From the NCBI RefSeq assembly GCF_965263005.1, contig NZ_OZ253579.1, positions 3,162,001 to 3,226,000 on the forward strand: DNA of 64,000 nt, in the 5' to 3' direction. A model generated the notes under the pieces. That model made no database searches, was not told the DNA's origin, and saw only the letters and a program-made list of their open reading frames with translations. The DNA comes from Rariloculus sp965263005. GTDB lineage: Bacteria > Pseudomonadota > Gammaproteobacteria > Steroidobacterales > Rariloculaceae. Of this stretch, positions 27,301 to 36,616 are shown piece by piece; positions within the stretch are counted from its first letter, which is position 1, and every line of letters begins with the position of its first letter. Made by a program: the position numbers and the translations under genes.

Positions 27301-28152
27301 CAAGTCGCTCACATCGAATACCAGCACGCGGTTGCCATCCATGACGAACAGCGCCTGGCGCCGCGGGTCGTAGGCCAGGCTGTTCGGGCTGCTCAGGCCG
27401 CTCCGACCGACCCGGTCCTCGCGCGAGTAGAAATCCGGCTGCCCGATGACGGCAATCGCTTCCACGCCGGATTCCAGGCGTTCCGGATCGATGTCCCAGA
27501 CCAGTACGCGGTTATTGGCGCCATCGGTGTAAAACAGCAGTTGGCGCTCTTCATCCACCAATGCCGTACCCCGGCTGCCTATTCTGTCGGGTCCTGTGCC
27601 GGGGTCCCAGGTATCGAAATGCGGCTGACCGAGGACCGCTATCGCCTCGGGCAACCCGGTCGGAGCCAATGATTCCAGATACGATGGATCGAGATCGAAA
27701 ACCATGATGCGAGCGCCCGGCGGCCCGAGGCCCGACCCGTCCGGAGCGAACAAGCGCTGGTTGACCGAATCGAACGCCGCTCCCGTCGGGAAATTGAGTT
27801 GCTCCCTGCCCAACGGAGCGAAAGCGAACCCCCGGCCTATGAGGCTCCGGCCTATGCCGCGATCGGCATGCCGCCGTAGCGGGAGTCCTGCCTCGTCGAG
27901 CTGGTAGATGTCATAACGGCTGTTGCCGTGATGTCCGATGAAAAGCCGGTCATTGGCCTTGTCCAAGGCCACACTGCCGGGTCACCAGATACCGTGTGCC
28001 GTACTGCCGCCATTGGCGACCCCGCCTATGAACGACGGATTGCCCGCGAGATCCTCGGCTCCGAGCGTATCGCTCGCCGGGATGCCGGCGACTTGTGCGT
28101 GAGCGGCCGTGGCCAGAACGCTCGTGGCTAATGCAATCGAGATGCGCATCAT
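24337..28152 (-). pseudogene. Giant NHL/beta-propeller secreted protein interrupted by a TGA
   Basis: The gene spans about 1,270 codons. It starts with a signal peptide (MMRISIALATSVLATAAHAQ) and runs 56 codons to TGA 27982-27984 (after HGIW). It continues in the same frame with PGSVALDKANDRLFIGHHG and 1,211 codons from GTG 27972. The long part has more than a dozen NHL-type units (N-RVLVFDV-P and AIGVIGQ-DF motifs) to about residue 780, then beta-rich domains. An extracellular propeller protein is likely. As written, the long part lacks a signal peptide, so one nonsense codon, or a sequencing error, has disconnected it. It is divergent from the retropepsin gene. Confidence 0.75.
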
Positions 28153-28402
28153 GGTGCTTCCGTGGTGATCTGAGTGGTACGGGCGCAATAGATCACGCAC
28201 CAAAACCCGTGTCAATGCAACCACTGCTCCCGTTTGGCTTCGTCATGCATACGAAACTCAGGTTGCGGCCCGCGACCAAGCCTGTCCTCGTGTCGCTCGA
28301 CGAGTCCATCGCCAGGCTCGGCAGCGACGACGAGGGGGAGCCAGTCAGTCATCTCACCCCTGACGTTCTATACTGGGGGAAATCGGCGAGATCATCGGAA
28401 GG

Positions 28403-29344
28403 ATGGAGCAGGTTCGCAAAGCGCTATTTACGACCCTGGCAGTCCTGCTCTGCGGCTGCATGCGAACACTCGGCCCGGAAGGCGCGCTGACGGTCGTACC
28501 CTACGAACTGACCGACAGCGGCCGAATTCTCGTCGACGTGCTTATCGACGGTCGCGGCCCCTTTACCTTCGCGCTCGATACGGCCGCGAGCATCTCGTTG
28601 GTTTTTGAAGATCCCGATGACGAGTTCGGTCTTGAGCCCGTGCCGACGACATCGGCAATCGTCCGCGGTTTGGTAGCATCGGGACGGTACCCGGTCGTCC
28701 GGGCAGACCGCTTGCAGGTCGGCAGCGAAGTCTGGCTCGATCCCACGATGGTCGCAGTGCCGGGAAACACCGCGGTCGCTCGGAGCGCCGCAGGAATATT
28801 GGGCGTCGATTTCCTGCGGCGGTATGGCTTGTGGTTTTCCGCGCAGGATCGGGCACTGCGTCTGTACCCGCCCGATGGCATAAGTGACCGATCCTACCGC
28901 GGCTGGGCCGCAGTGCCGTTGGAGCCCGTCAACATCGGCGCGGCGAGCGAACCGCTGTACTTCTTCGACATCGAAATTGGCGGCAGAACGATGCCGGCGC
29001 TGTTCGATCTCGGCGCGGGGGCCAATCTCATCAATGCTCCAGCAGCACAGTTCCTCCGTCTGGCGCCCGTGGACAGCGCAAACGAACTCGAGCTCGCCGG
29101 TGCACTCGAGACTGCGCCGATTCTCGCTCGACTGCAGTCCGAAATGACCACGGCAAACGTCCGCTGGCGCAACGTGGATCTCCTGATCGCGGATCTTGAG
29201 ATCTTCGCGACGTTGCTGCACGAGGACAGACCGCTCGCGATTCTCGGCTCGGGGCTCTTCAACCAGCGCGACTTCGTGATCGATTTCGTTCGAAATCGCC
29301 TGCTCGTCAGCACTGAAATGGATGAACTCGAGCCCGTGAGGTAA
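28403..29344 (+). CDS. Retropepsin-like aspartic protease, lipoprotein
   Basis: A 313-aa protein with lipobox-like LLCGC (Cys19), so membrane-anchored outside the cytoplasm. It contains two pepsin-type halves: FALDTAASISLVF (Asp59), with ILGVDFLRRYG later, and LFDLGAGANLIN (Asp202), with AILGSGLFNQRDFVIDF near the end. Bacterial retropepsin-like proteins often carry two such repeats. The DTAAS and DLGAG triads differ from strict DTG, so activity is uncertain. It is divergent from the NHL gene with about 250 bases between. Confidence 0.75.
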   Translation: MEQVRKALFTTLAVLLCGCMRTLGPEGALTVVPYELTDSGRILVDVLIDGRGPFTFALDTAASISLVFEDPDDEFGLEPVPTTSAIVRGLVASGRYPVVRADRLQVGSEVWLDPTMVAVPGNTAVARSAAGILGVDFLRRYGLWFSAQDRALRLYPPDGISDRSYRGWAAVPLEPVNIGAASEPLYFFDIEIGGRTMPALFDLGAGANLINAPAAQFLRLAPVDSANELELAGALETAPILARLQSEMTTANVRWRNVDLLIADLEIFATLLHEDRPLAILGSGLFNQRDFVIDFVRNRLLVSTEMDELEPVR

Positions 29345-29482
29345 CGCTGCGCGGTGCGAGGCTACCGCGTTCGGTCCTGGCGGCGCTGACAACTGCCGGA
29401 ATGTACGCCGGCGCGGAGCGCCGCGGTACCCGTGCAGCCCGCCACCGAGCGAGTCAGGCGATGGGCTGCGTCGGCTGGGACG

Positions 29483-31336
29483 CTAGTGCTCCAGCGACTC
29501 GGCGCCGCCGCTCTCGGCACTCGCACCCGGCGTGCCCGGGACGAGACCGCCGTCGAGCGAGAACAGCCATACGCTGTCGCCACGCTCCGTGTTCGGGAAG
29601 AACGAACCTGCCGCGAGCGCGACGAGGTACTGACGTCCCTCATGCTCGAACGTGCTGGGAGCCGCGTGGATTCCGGCATCCGCCTGGAATTCCCAGAGCA
29701 GGTCGCCGTTCGACTTGTCGAGCGCGGTCAGGCGGCCGTCATTGCGCCCGACGAAGATCAGTCCACCGCGCGTGACGATCGAGCCCGCGTAGCACATCTC
29801 CTCCCACTGCCGGCGCCAGGCCAGACGGTTCGTCTTGAGATCAACCGCCGCGAAGATGCCCCGCCTGGGTACCCCGGTGCGCGAGTACTCGCCGCCGAAG
29901 TAGCGTTCGCCAGGTGTCGGCATCTCCCACTCGACGCCGCCTTCGCTCGTCGAATACGCGCCGGCGCCGTCGTGCGCACAGACATAGAAGAGGTCGGTCT
30001 CGGGGTCGTGGGAGCTCGGCGGCCAGTTCGCACCGCCCGTGGCCATGGGTTTCACGGCGACGAACTCGTCCCAGAACGGAGTGAAGATGCGGCCCTGGTT
30101 GATGAGCTTGAACCCCTCCGGCTGGATGTCGATCTCGTGTGGCACAACGGCTTCGCCGATCGGATACGGCTGCGTCGCTGCGGTTGCTTGGCGCGGTTCC
30201 TGGGGTACGGGACGTTCCTGGATGCCGATCAGCGGCTCGCCCGTTTCACGGTCGAGGATGTAGACGAAGCCGGTCTTGCCGACCTCGACGATGCCCTTGC
30301 GCAGCTCGCCGTCGTATTCGGCATCGAACAGGATCACCGGATTGGGCGAGTCGTAGTCCCAGAGGTCGTGGTGAATCTGCTGGAAGTGCCAGCGGTACTC
30401 GCCGGTGGCGGCATCGATCGCGACCATCGAGACGCTGAACAGGTTGTCGCCGGGCCGCACCGAACCGTTAGCATCGGGCCCGGGGTTGCCCGTCGAGAAA
30501 TAGACCAGCCCGAGCTCCGGATCGACAGCCGGCGTCTGCCAGACAGCGGCGCCACCGTACCTCCAGGTGTCGTTGTAGTCGGGCCAGGTGTCGTGGCCGA
30601 ACTCTCCGGGACCGGGGATCGTATAGAAGGTCCAGCGCAGCGCGCCCGTTTCGGCATCGTACGCCTTGACGCGGCCGCGGCTTGCCCGGTCGCCGCCCGC
30701 AAAGCCCGTGATCACCAGACCGTCGTAATAAAGCGGCGCCGACGTGATGCTGAAGGCGTCGACGTTGGACTCGGCCTGTACGGACCACACGATCTCTCCG
30801 GTCGCCTGATCGAGCGCGACGAGCTTGCCGTCGAGCTGGCCCGAGTAGATATTGCCCGCGCCCATGGCGACCCCGCGGCTCATCCAGCCGCAGCAGATTA
30901 CGGTGATATCCGGATCGAGATGCGCTTCGTGTGTCCAGAGAATCTCACCCGAGTCGACATCGATCGCGAAGACGTCGTTGGCGCCTGTAGGAATGTAGAT
31001 GACTCCCGCATAGATGAGCGGTTGAGCCTGACCCGAGTACTTGCTTGCCGTGCCCGAACCGTTGAGGCTGATACGCCACTCGGGGCTGAGATCGGCAACG
31101 TTGTCGCGATTGATTTCGGTCAACGGCGAATAGCGCTGGTTGTAGACGTTGCCGCCGTTCGTCAACCAGCCGTCGGTCGGCCATGCGGTGAGCTCTTCGG
31201 CCGTAAAGGCCGGCGAAACGGCACGCACTCCTTGCTGACCCGAGGGTTTCGCCGATGATTGCGCTGAGGCGGGTCCCGGTCCGAGCGCGACGGCAAACAG
31301 CGTAAGAAAGACGAACGACAGGCAATTTCGCGTCAT
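29483..31336 (-). CDS. PQQ-dependent dehydrogenase, periplasmic
   Basis: A 617-aa quinoprotein with a Sec signal (cleavage near PASAQ, residue 26). The eight-bladed propeller has repeated tryptophan-docking units (GEILWTHEA, GALRWTFYT, GEYRWHFQQ), adjacent cysteines 148-149 in VICCGW, and the catalytic region HHDLWDYDSPN with Asp327. A longer frame goes back to 31414, but ATG 31336 has a GAGGGGG ribosome site. It oxidises an alcohol or aldehyde and passes electrons to cytochrome c or quinone; the substrate is unknown. No cytochrome or PQQ synthesis gene is adjacent. It is divergent from the DUF1592 gene across MITE copy 2. Confidence 0.88.
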   Translation of the reverse strand: MTRNCLSFVFLTLFAVALGPGPASAQSSAKPSGQQGVRAVSPAFTAEELTAWPTDGWLTNGGNVYNQRYSPLTEINRDNVADLSPEWRISLNGSGTASKYSGQAQPLIYAGVIYIPTGANDVFAIDVDSGEILWTHEAHLDPDITVICCGWMSRGVAMGAGNIYSGQLDGKLVALDQATGEIVWSVQAESNVDAFSITSAPLYYDGLVITGFAGGDRASRGRVKAYDAETGALRWTFYTIPGPGEFGHDTWPDYNDTWRYGGAAVWQTPAVDPELGLVYFSTGNPGPDANGSVRPGDNLFSVSMVAIDAATGEYRWHFQQIHHDLWDYDSPNPVILFDAEYDGELRKGIVEVGKTGFVYILDRETGEPLIGIQERPVPQEPRQATAATQPYPIGEAVVPHEIDIQPEGFKLINQGRIFTPFWDEFVAVKPMATGGANWPPSSHDPETDLFYVCAHDGAGAYSTSEGGVEWEMPTPGERYFGGEYSRTGVPRRGIFAAVDLKTNRLAWRRQWEEMCYAGSIVTRGGLIFVGRNDGRLTALDKSNGDLLWEFQADAGIHAAPSTFEHEGRQYLVALAAGSFFPNTERGDSVWLFSLDGGLVPGTPGASAESGGAESLEH

Positions 31337-31468
31337 GACGTGTTCCCCCTCGTGGTCACCGCATCGTACGGGACCGCGGTTCGAGCTTCGAAATCCTGCG
31401 CCCGCAGGTGCCACGATACTACATCGACGACGCCGGGCCGCTACGTTTCAGGGTGGACAATCGCCTGG

Positions 31469-31660
31469 CAGCCCGTGGAACAAGTCCCACGTTGCACCGA
31501 GACCGGCGAGGCGCCCGCCAGACAAGGCGCGAGGAGCGAGAATATCGAACAGTTTTGAGCGACGAGCAACGCAGCGCAGGCGGGATGCAGCGCCGGTTGA
31601 TCCGCCGTCTTCGGCGCGGCGGTCTTCCGCCCCATGCAGCGGGGCTTTCGCCACGGGCTG
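31469..31660 (+). repeat. MITE-like repeat, copy 2 (192 bp, long subtype)
   Basis: CAGCCCGTGG and CCACGGGCTG form the ends, and the core shares CGAGGCGCCCGCC and GACGAGCAACGCAG with the other copies. About 34 extra bases (GGCGCGGCGGTCTTCCGCCC region) lie near the right side and recur in copy 4. The flanks (CTGG, GTAT) do not match, so the target duplication has decayed. It occupies most of the divergent 31337-31697 intergenic gap. Confidence 0.82.
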
Positions 31661-31697
31661 GTATACTACGGGGATTCCGCCCGACCGACGGTTTGAC

Positions 31698-34151
31698 ATG
31701 CAGCGCCCACGCCTATTCGTCACAGCGACTGTCGCCACGTGCGTGGTCGGCGCGGCGGCCGCGCTGCTGTACCGGTCCGAGCAGCCCGAGCAGCACTGGG
31801 GCATGCTGCAATCCTACTGCTCCGATTGCCATAACGACATCGATCGATCCGGCGACCTCACGTTCGAAGATCTGACACCGGAAGCCGTAGCCGAGCATCC
31901 CGAGGTCTTTGAGGCCGTCGTTCGGAAGCTGCGCGGTCGTCTGATGCCGCCGCCCGACCGCGAGCAACCCGGACAGGCCGAAGTCGACGGACTCGTCGGC
32001 TATCTCGAGCGTGGGCTCGAGGACGCGTCCGGAACGGCGGCCGGCTACGTTCAGGCGCAGCGGCTGAACCGCACACAGTACGCCGAGGCCGTCAAGGGAC
32101 TGCTCGGAGTCGAAATCGATCCGGCCGAGTACCTGCCGACGGAGATCGAGGTCGACGGCTTCACGAACATCGCGGCCGCGCTCACCGTCTCGCCGTCCTT
32201 CGTCGAGCAGTACGTCAATGTCGCGAGCACAGTCGCGCATCTTGCCGTCGGCGAACCTGAGCCCAAGGTCGCGACGGCCTATTTCCCGCCACCGAGCGAC
32301 AATCAACGTGCCTACATCGACGGCATGCCGCTCGGCACGCGCGGCGGTACCAGATTCACGCACACCTTCCCGGCCGACGGCGAATACCGGTTCACGGTCA
32401 CGAATCTCGGCGCGGGGCTCTATCCGCGTGCGCTTGAAACGGAGCACACGCTCGTCGTGCTTGTCGACCGCAATGAACAGTGGCGCGGGAACATCGGCGG
32501 GCCGGACGATCTCGCATTGCTCGATCGCGGCGGCGCTCCGGCGCGCGCCGAGATCATGGAGCGGTTCGCGGACATTCCGCTTGAAATCGAAGCCGGTGTG
32601 CACGAGGTCATCCTCACGTTCATCGAGCGAGCACGGGCGGCAAGCGACGAACAGATCTCGACATTCTCACCGACCCGAAGCTTCAGTTTCTCCGGTGCGC
32701 CACGCGTTCCGACGATCGTCGCCGGTATCGACATGATCGGTCCTTACCGGTCGACCGGCCTCTCGCCGTCGCAGAGCCGCGAGCTGCTGTTCATCTGCGA
32801 ACCCGAGGTTGTCGAGCGCGAACGCGCCTGTGCCGAACGCATTACGGCGAATCTCGCGAAGCGCGCTTTTCGCCGGCCCGTCACACAAGCGGATCTCGAC
32901 CGGCTCATGCCGTTTTACGGCCAGGGACGCGAGGAATCCGGCAGCTTCGATGGCGGAATCGAGTTCGTCGTGACCGCCGTGCTCGCGAGCCCCGATTTTC
33001 TTTACCGGGCGATCACGCCCGGACAGGATGTCCCGGCCGATCAGTACGCGCTCGACGACTTCGAACTGGCATCGCGCCTGTCATTCTTCCTGTGGAGTCA
33101 AGGCCCGGACGACGAGTTGCTCGAGCTTGCCGATGCAGGCGAACTTTCCGAACCGGAGATCCTCGGCGCTCAGGTCGACCGCATGCTCGCCGATCCGCGC
33201 GCCGAGACGCTCGTCACGAACTTCGCGCTGCCCTGGCTCAATCTCGACGATCTGGATGCCGTGGAACCCGATGTGCAGATTTTCGGTTTCGAGTTCACCG
33301 AGGCACTGCGCGAGGATTTCGCACGCGAGATCGGGCTGTTCGTCAGGAGCATCCTGCTCGAAGACGAGAATGTTCGGCAGCTCTTGACGGCCGACCATAC
33401 GTTCCTCAACGAGCGCCTTGCGCGGCACTACGGGGTGGCATCGGTGGTCGGCCCGCAGTTTCGGCGCGTCGTGCTCGAGGACGATGTACGCCACGGCCTG
33501 CTTGGCAAGGGCGCCGTGCTGCTAAGGACCTCGTACGGCGACCGCACCTCGCCGGTGCTCCGCGGCGTGTGGGTGCTTGAGAAGCTCATGGGCACGCCCC
33601 CGACCCCACCGCCGCCCGGCGTCGAAACAGACCTCACGACGCCGGAGGGCGAGCAGCCGAAGACGATCCGCGCGCGGCTCGAGCAGCATCGCGTAAGCCC
33701 GAACTGCCAGGGTTGCCATGGCGTGATCGACCCGTACGGCCTTGCACTTGAAAATTTCACGGTCACGGGCCGCTGGCGCGACTACGATACCGCAGCCCGG
33801 GCCGCGATCGATCCGAGCACCACGCTCCCCGGCGAACGTGCGATCCGCGGACCCGTGGAGCTTCGACGCGCGCTGCTCGCCAGCTCCGATCAGTTCGTGC
33901 AGACTCTGACGGAGAAACTCATGATGTATGCGCTCGGGCGAGAGCTCGAGTATTTCGATATGCCGCAAGTGCGTGCGGCGGTGCGCGCCGCGGCGGCCGA
34001 GGATTACCGCTTTTCGGCCATCGTCGCAGGCATCGTCCGAAGCGATGCGTTTCGCATGCAGGCGGTGCTCCGCGATGACGAAGACGCCGAATCGGAACCG
34101 GTCGAGCTGGCGCTGGACAGCGCGCCCGGCCGGCAGATCGAGAGGGAGTAA
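31698..34151 (+). CDS. DUF1592-family exported protein with c-type heme sites
   Basis: An 817-aa protein. The N-terminal hydrophobic signal is followed by C41-SDCH45, a heme-c site. Domains in order are DUF1587 (about 120-175, RLNRTQYAEAVKGLLGV), DUF1595 (RAFRRPVTQADLDRLM), DUF1592 (YALDDFELASRLSFFLW), DUF1588 with a second heme site C670-QGCH674 in NCQGCHGVIDPYGLALENF, and DUF1585 at the end. ATG 31698 was chosen because the frame upstream is MITE sequence. It is paired with the DUF1552 gene, whose start is five bases after its stop. Such pairs are presumed periplasmic redox or degradation enzymes, but no reaction is proven. Confidence 0.9.
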   Translation: MQRPRLFVTATVATCVVGAAAALLYRSEQPEQHWGMLQSYCSDCHNDIDRSGDLTFEDLTPEAVAEHPEVFEAVVRKLRGRLMPPPDREQPGQAEVDGLVGYLERGLEDASGTAAGYVQAQRLNRTQYAEAVKGLLGVEIDPAEYLPTEIEVDGFTNIAAALTVSPSFVEQYVNVASTVAHLAVGEPEPKVATAYFPPPSDNQRAYIDGMPLGTRGGTRFTHTFPADGEYRFTVTNLGAGLYPRALETEHTLVVLVDRNEQWRGNIGGPDDLALLDRGGAPARAEIMERFADIPLEIEAGVHEVILTFIERARAASDEQISTFSPTRSFSFSGAPRVPTIVAGIDMIGPYRSTGLSPSQSRELLFICEPEVVERERACAERITANLAKRAFRRPVTQADLDRLMPFYGQGREESGSFDGGIEFVVTAVLASPDFLYRAITPGQDVPADQYALDDFELASRLSFFLWSQGPDDELLELADAGELSEPEILGAQVDRMLADPRAETLVTNFALPWLNLDDLDAVEPDVQIFGFEFTEALREDFAREIGLFVRSILLEDENVRQLLTADHTFLNERLARHYGVASVVGPQFRRVVLEDDVRHGLLGKGAVLLRTSYGDRTSPVLRGVWVLEKLMGTPPTPPPPGVETDLTTPEGEQPKTIRARLEQHRVSPNCQGCHGVIDPYGLALENFTVTGRWRDYDTAARAAIDPSTTLPGERAIRGPVELRRALLASSDQFVQTLTEKLMMYALGRELEYFDMPQVRAAVRAAAAEDYRFSAIVAGIVRSDAFRMQAVLRDDEDAESEPVELALDSAPGRQIERE

Positions 34152-34155
34152 TGAC

Positions 34156-35502
34156 ATGTATCTGACCAGGAAGCATCTTTCCCGCCGCACCCTGCTCAGG
34201 GCGGCAGGCGTCTCGTTGGGACTGCCCTTGCTCGAGGCGATGGTCCCGGCCGCGACTGCGCTCGCACAGACGGCCGCCGCACCCAGGCTCAAGGCCGGCT
34301 TTTTCTACCTGCCCCACGGCGCGATCATGTGGAACACGCCCTACGGCGCCGAAATGGACCATTGGACACCGAGCGGCGCGGGCGCGGACTTCACGCTCAG
34401 CCCGATCCTCGAGCCGCTCGAACCGTACAAGCGCTACCTGGCGTCGTTCGGGCATCTGGAAAACAAGGCGCCAGGCAACTCTGTCCACACGCTCGTACCG
34501 GCCACGTGGCTCAGCGGGATCACACCCGATGATGAAGCGACAGGCGCACTGATGGCGCCGACGATAGACCAGCTAATCGCCGAGCGGATCGGCCAGGAGA
34601 CCGTGCTGCCGTCGCTGGAGCTCGCGTCGGAGACGACGCAGCAGAGCGCGTCGTGCACGGGCGGCAGCGCCTGCTACTACAGCTCCACGCTGTCGTTCCG
34701 CAATTCCACGACGCCGCTGCCGATGGAGTTCAACCCGCGCAAGGTGTTCGTACAACTCTTCGGCGCGGGTGACACGCCCGAGGAACGCGAAGTCATCGCC
34801 GGACGCACGCGCAGCATTCTCGACCTGATCAACGAACGCTCCCACGAGCTGCAACGCGAACTCGGCCCGCGAGACCGGGCCGTCCTGAGCGATTACCTGG
34901 AATCCGTGCGCGAGACGGAACGGCGCGTCGCGAAGGCCTCGGAACGCGATCTCAGCGGTATCGAGCTGCCGGACACGCCGATCGGCGAGCTGTCTGATTT
35001 TGACGAGCAAGTGCGCTTGATGTTCGATCTGATCGCGCTTGCCTATCAGGCCAACGTGACACGGGTTGCAACGTATTTCATGGTTGGCGAAGGCACGAAC
35101 CGAACCTACAACCACATCGGCGTGCCCGACGCGTTCCATCCGTTGTCGCACCATGCGAACAACCTGCAACGCATCGAAAAACTCGTGCGGATTCAGCGCT
35201 ACCATGTCGAGCGCTTCGCCGAGTTTGTGGACAGGCTGGCGCAGATCCCCGACGGCGAAGGTTCGCTGCTCGACAACTCGATGCTCTTGTACGGTTCGAA
35301 CATGAGCAACAGCGACCGGCACAACAATTATCCGCTGCCGAACATCCTCGTCGGCGGCGCGTGCGGCACACTGCGCGGCGGCCAGCACATCGATCTTCCC
35401 GAACGTACCCCGTTGTCGAACCTGCATCTCACGGTCGTCAACAAGGCCGGCCTCGAGCGCACGAGCCTGGCCGACAGCACGGGCGAGATCGCAGGCGTCT
35501 AG
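34156..35502 (+). CDS. DUF1552-family Tat-exported protein
   Basis: A 448-aa protein with a twin-arginine signal (SRRTLLRAAGVSLGLPLLEA). The body has the DUF1552 pattern: GFFYLPHGAIMWNT, LSPILEPLEPYKRYLASFGH, RNSTTPLPMEFNP-like text, and near the end LLYGSNMSNSDRHNNYPLPN. ATG 34156 has GGGAG upstream. It belongs with the upstream DUF1592 gene. Its TAG stop is part of the CTAG at the left edge of MITE copy 3. Confidence 0.9.
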   Translation: MYLTRKHLSRRTLLRAAGVSLGLPLLEAMVPAATALAQTAAAPRLKAGFFYLPHGAIMWNTPYGAEMDHWTPSGAGADFTLSPILEPLEPYKRYLASFGHLENKAPGNSVHTLVPATWLSGITPDDEATGALMAPTIDQLIAERIGQETVLPSLELASETTQQSASCTGGSACYYSSTLSFRNSTTPLPMEFNPRKVFVQLFGAGDTPEEREVIAGRTRSILDLINERSHELQRELGPRDRAVLSDYLESVRETERRVAKASERDLSGIELPDTPIGELSDFDEQVRLMFDLIALAYQANVTRVATYFMVGEGTNRTYNHIGVPDAFHPLSHHANNLQRIEKLVRIQRYHVERFAEFVDRLAQIPDGEGSLLDNSMLLYGSNMSNSDRHNNYPLPNILVGGACGTLRGGQHIDLPERTPLSNLHLTVVNKAGLERTSLADSTGEIAGV

Positions 35503-35661
35503 CAGTCCGTGGCAAGAACCCCGCGTGGCACCGAGACCGGCGAGGCGCCCGCCTGACAAGGCGCGAGGAGTGAGAATATTGGACATATTCGAGCGACGAG
35601 CAACGCAGCTCAGGCGGGATGCATCGCCGGTACAATGCAGCGGGGCTTTTGTCACGGGCTG
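35503..35661 (+). repeat. MITE-like repeat, copy 3 (159 bp)
   Basis: CAGTCCGTGG on the left and CACGGGCTG on the right, with the shared core AAGGCGCGAGGAGTGAGAAT and GACGAGCAACGCAG. It is preceded by CTAG, which contains the DUF1552 stop; the right flank is CCAC. The next gene starts only ten bases after it, so the repeat may carry or disrupt that gene's leader. Confidence 0.85.
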
Positions 35662-35671
35662 CCACGAACCG

Positions 35672-36604
35672 ATGCGCATCGCGAGAGACAGCGTGACGAG
35701 CCGCCGGTCGGTGCTGCAGGGCCTGGCCGGTGCGGCGCTGCTGCCATGGCCGGGTGTCGCCGTCACGGCGGGCGGCCTCGGCGTGTCGCAGGTTGCGCGC
35801 GAGCTGACGCTGATCGCGGGCGGCGGAGGCAACATCCTCGTGCTTCAGACCGGCGACGGCCGCGTGCTCGTCGACAGCGGCGCCGCCGCATCGAGCGACG
35901 CGGTGCTCGCGACGCTCGACGAGTTGCCGGGCGGGGGTGTCACTGCCGTGTTCAACACCCACTGGCATCTCGATCAGGTCGGCTCAAACGAAGCGCTCGG
36001 CGAGAGTGGCGCGACGATCTTCGCGCACGAAAAGACACGCCAGCGCCTCGGCGCGGGCTATTACCTGCCGGCGGAGGATCGCTATGAGCAGCCGCTGCCC
36101 CGCGCCGCACTGCCGACGGAGACGGTCTACACCGACGGCGCGACGAGCATCGGGGGGCAGCGGATCGACTATGGCCACCTGATCCTGGCCCATACCGACG
36201 GCGATATCTACGTATCGTTTCCCGACCTCAATGTCATCGCCGTCGGCGATGTCGTATCGCGCGCACGGGACCCCATGTTCGACTGGTTTGGCGGCGGCTG
36301 GCTCGGCGGCCGCGTCGATTCACTCGCCCTGCTGCTCGAACTCAGCGATGCCGACACGCGCTTCGTGCCGAGCTACGGCGCCGTCATCGGTCGCGCCGAG
36401 CTTCAGGCCGAGCACGACCTCATGCTTGAGCTCTTCGAGCGCATGGTCGAGCACGTGAGGCTCGGCGAAACAGCGCAAGACATGCTCACGACCGGCGTCC
36501 TCGATGGCCTCGGCCGGACGTTCGAGGACCCGTACAGACTGCTCTATGACATGCACAAGGGTTTCTGGGCGCATCACAACAAGCTCATGCCCGATATCGT
36601 CTAG
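35672..36604 (+). CDS. MBL-fold protein with Tat signal, HxHxDQ variant
   Basis: A 310-aa protein with a twin-arginine signal (SRRSVLQGLAGAALL). The MBL motif is N95-T-H97-W-H99-L-D101-Q102. The last His of HxHxDH is replaced by Gln. A later LAHTDGDIYVSFPDLNVIAVGDVV block supplies another His and Asp. ATG 35672 was chosen because the longer frame lies in the MITE. It sits between DUF1552 and the ankyrin gene in the same direction. It may be a hydrolase or a redox-type MBL protein; the altered ligand makes activity uncertain. Confidence 0.8.
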   Translation: MRIARDSVTSRRSVLQGLAGAALLPWPGVAVTAGGLGVSQVARELTLIAGGGGNILVLQTGDGRVLVDSGAAASSDAVLATLDELPGGGVTAVFNTHWHLDQVGSNEALGESGATIFAHEKTRQRLGAGYYLPAEDRYEQPLPRAALPTETVYTDGATSIGGQRIDYGHLILAHTDGDIYVSFPDLNVIAVGDVVSRARDPMFDWFGGGWLGGRVDSLALLLELSDADTRFVPSYGAVIGRAELQAEHDLMLELFERMVEHVRLGETAQDMLTTGVLDGLGRTFEDPYRLLYDMHKGFWAHHNKLMPDIV

Positions 36605-36616
36605 CGGGATCAACGA

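Noticed and set aside
27982..27984. TGA in the NHL gene as selenocysteine
   Set aside because: No redox motif and no suitable hairpin after the codon; the place is a loop between signal peptide and propeller.
29483..31336. Lanthanide dependence of the PQQ enzyme, from Asp two residues after the catalytic Asp (WDYD)
   Set aside because: Membrane glucose-dehydrogenase-type enzymes also have D-x-D in HHDLWD context, so the residue does not decide the metal.
31335..31697. Upstream extension of the DUF1592 gene
   Set aside because: The extra frame passes through MITE copy 2 and has no conserved text. The signal peptide begins at 31698.
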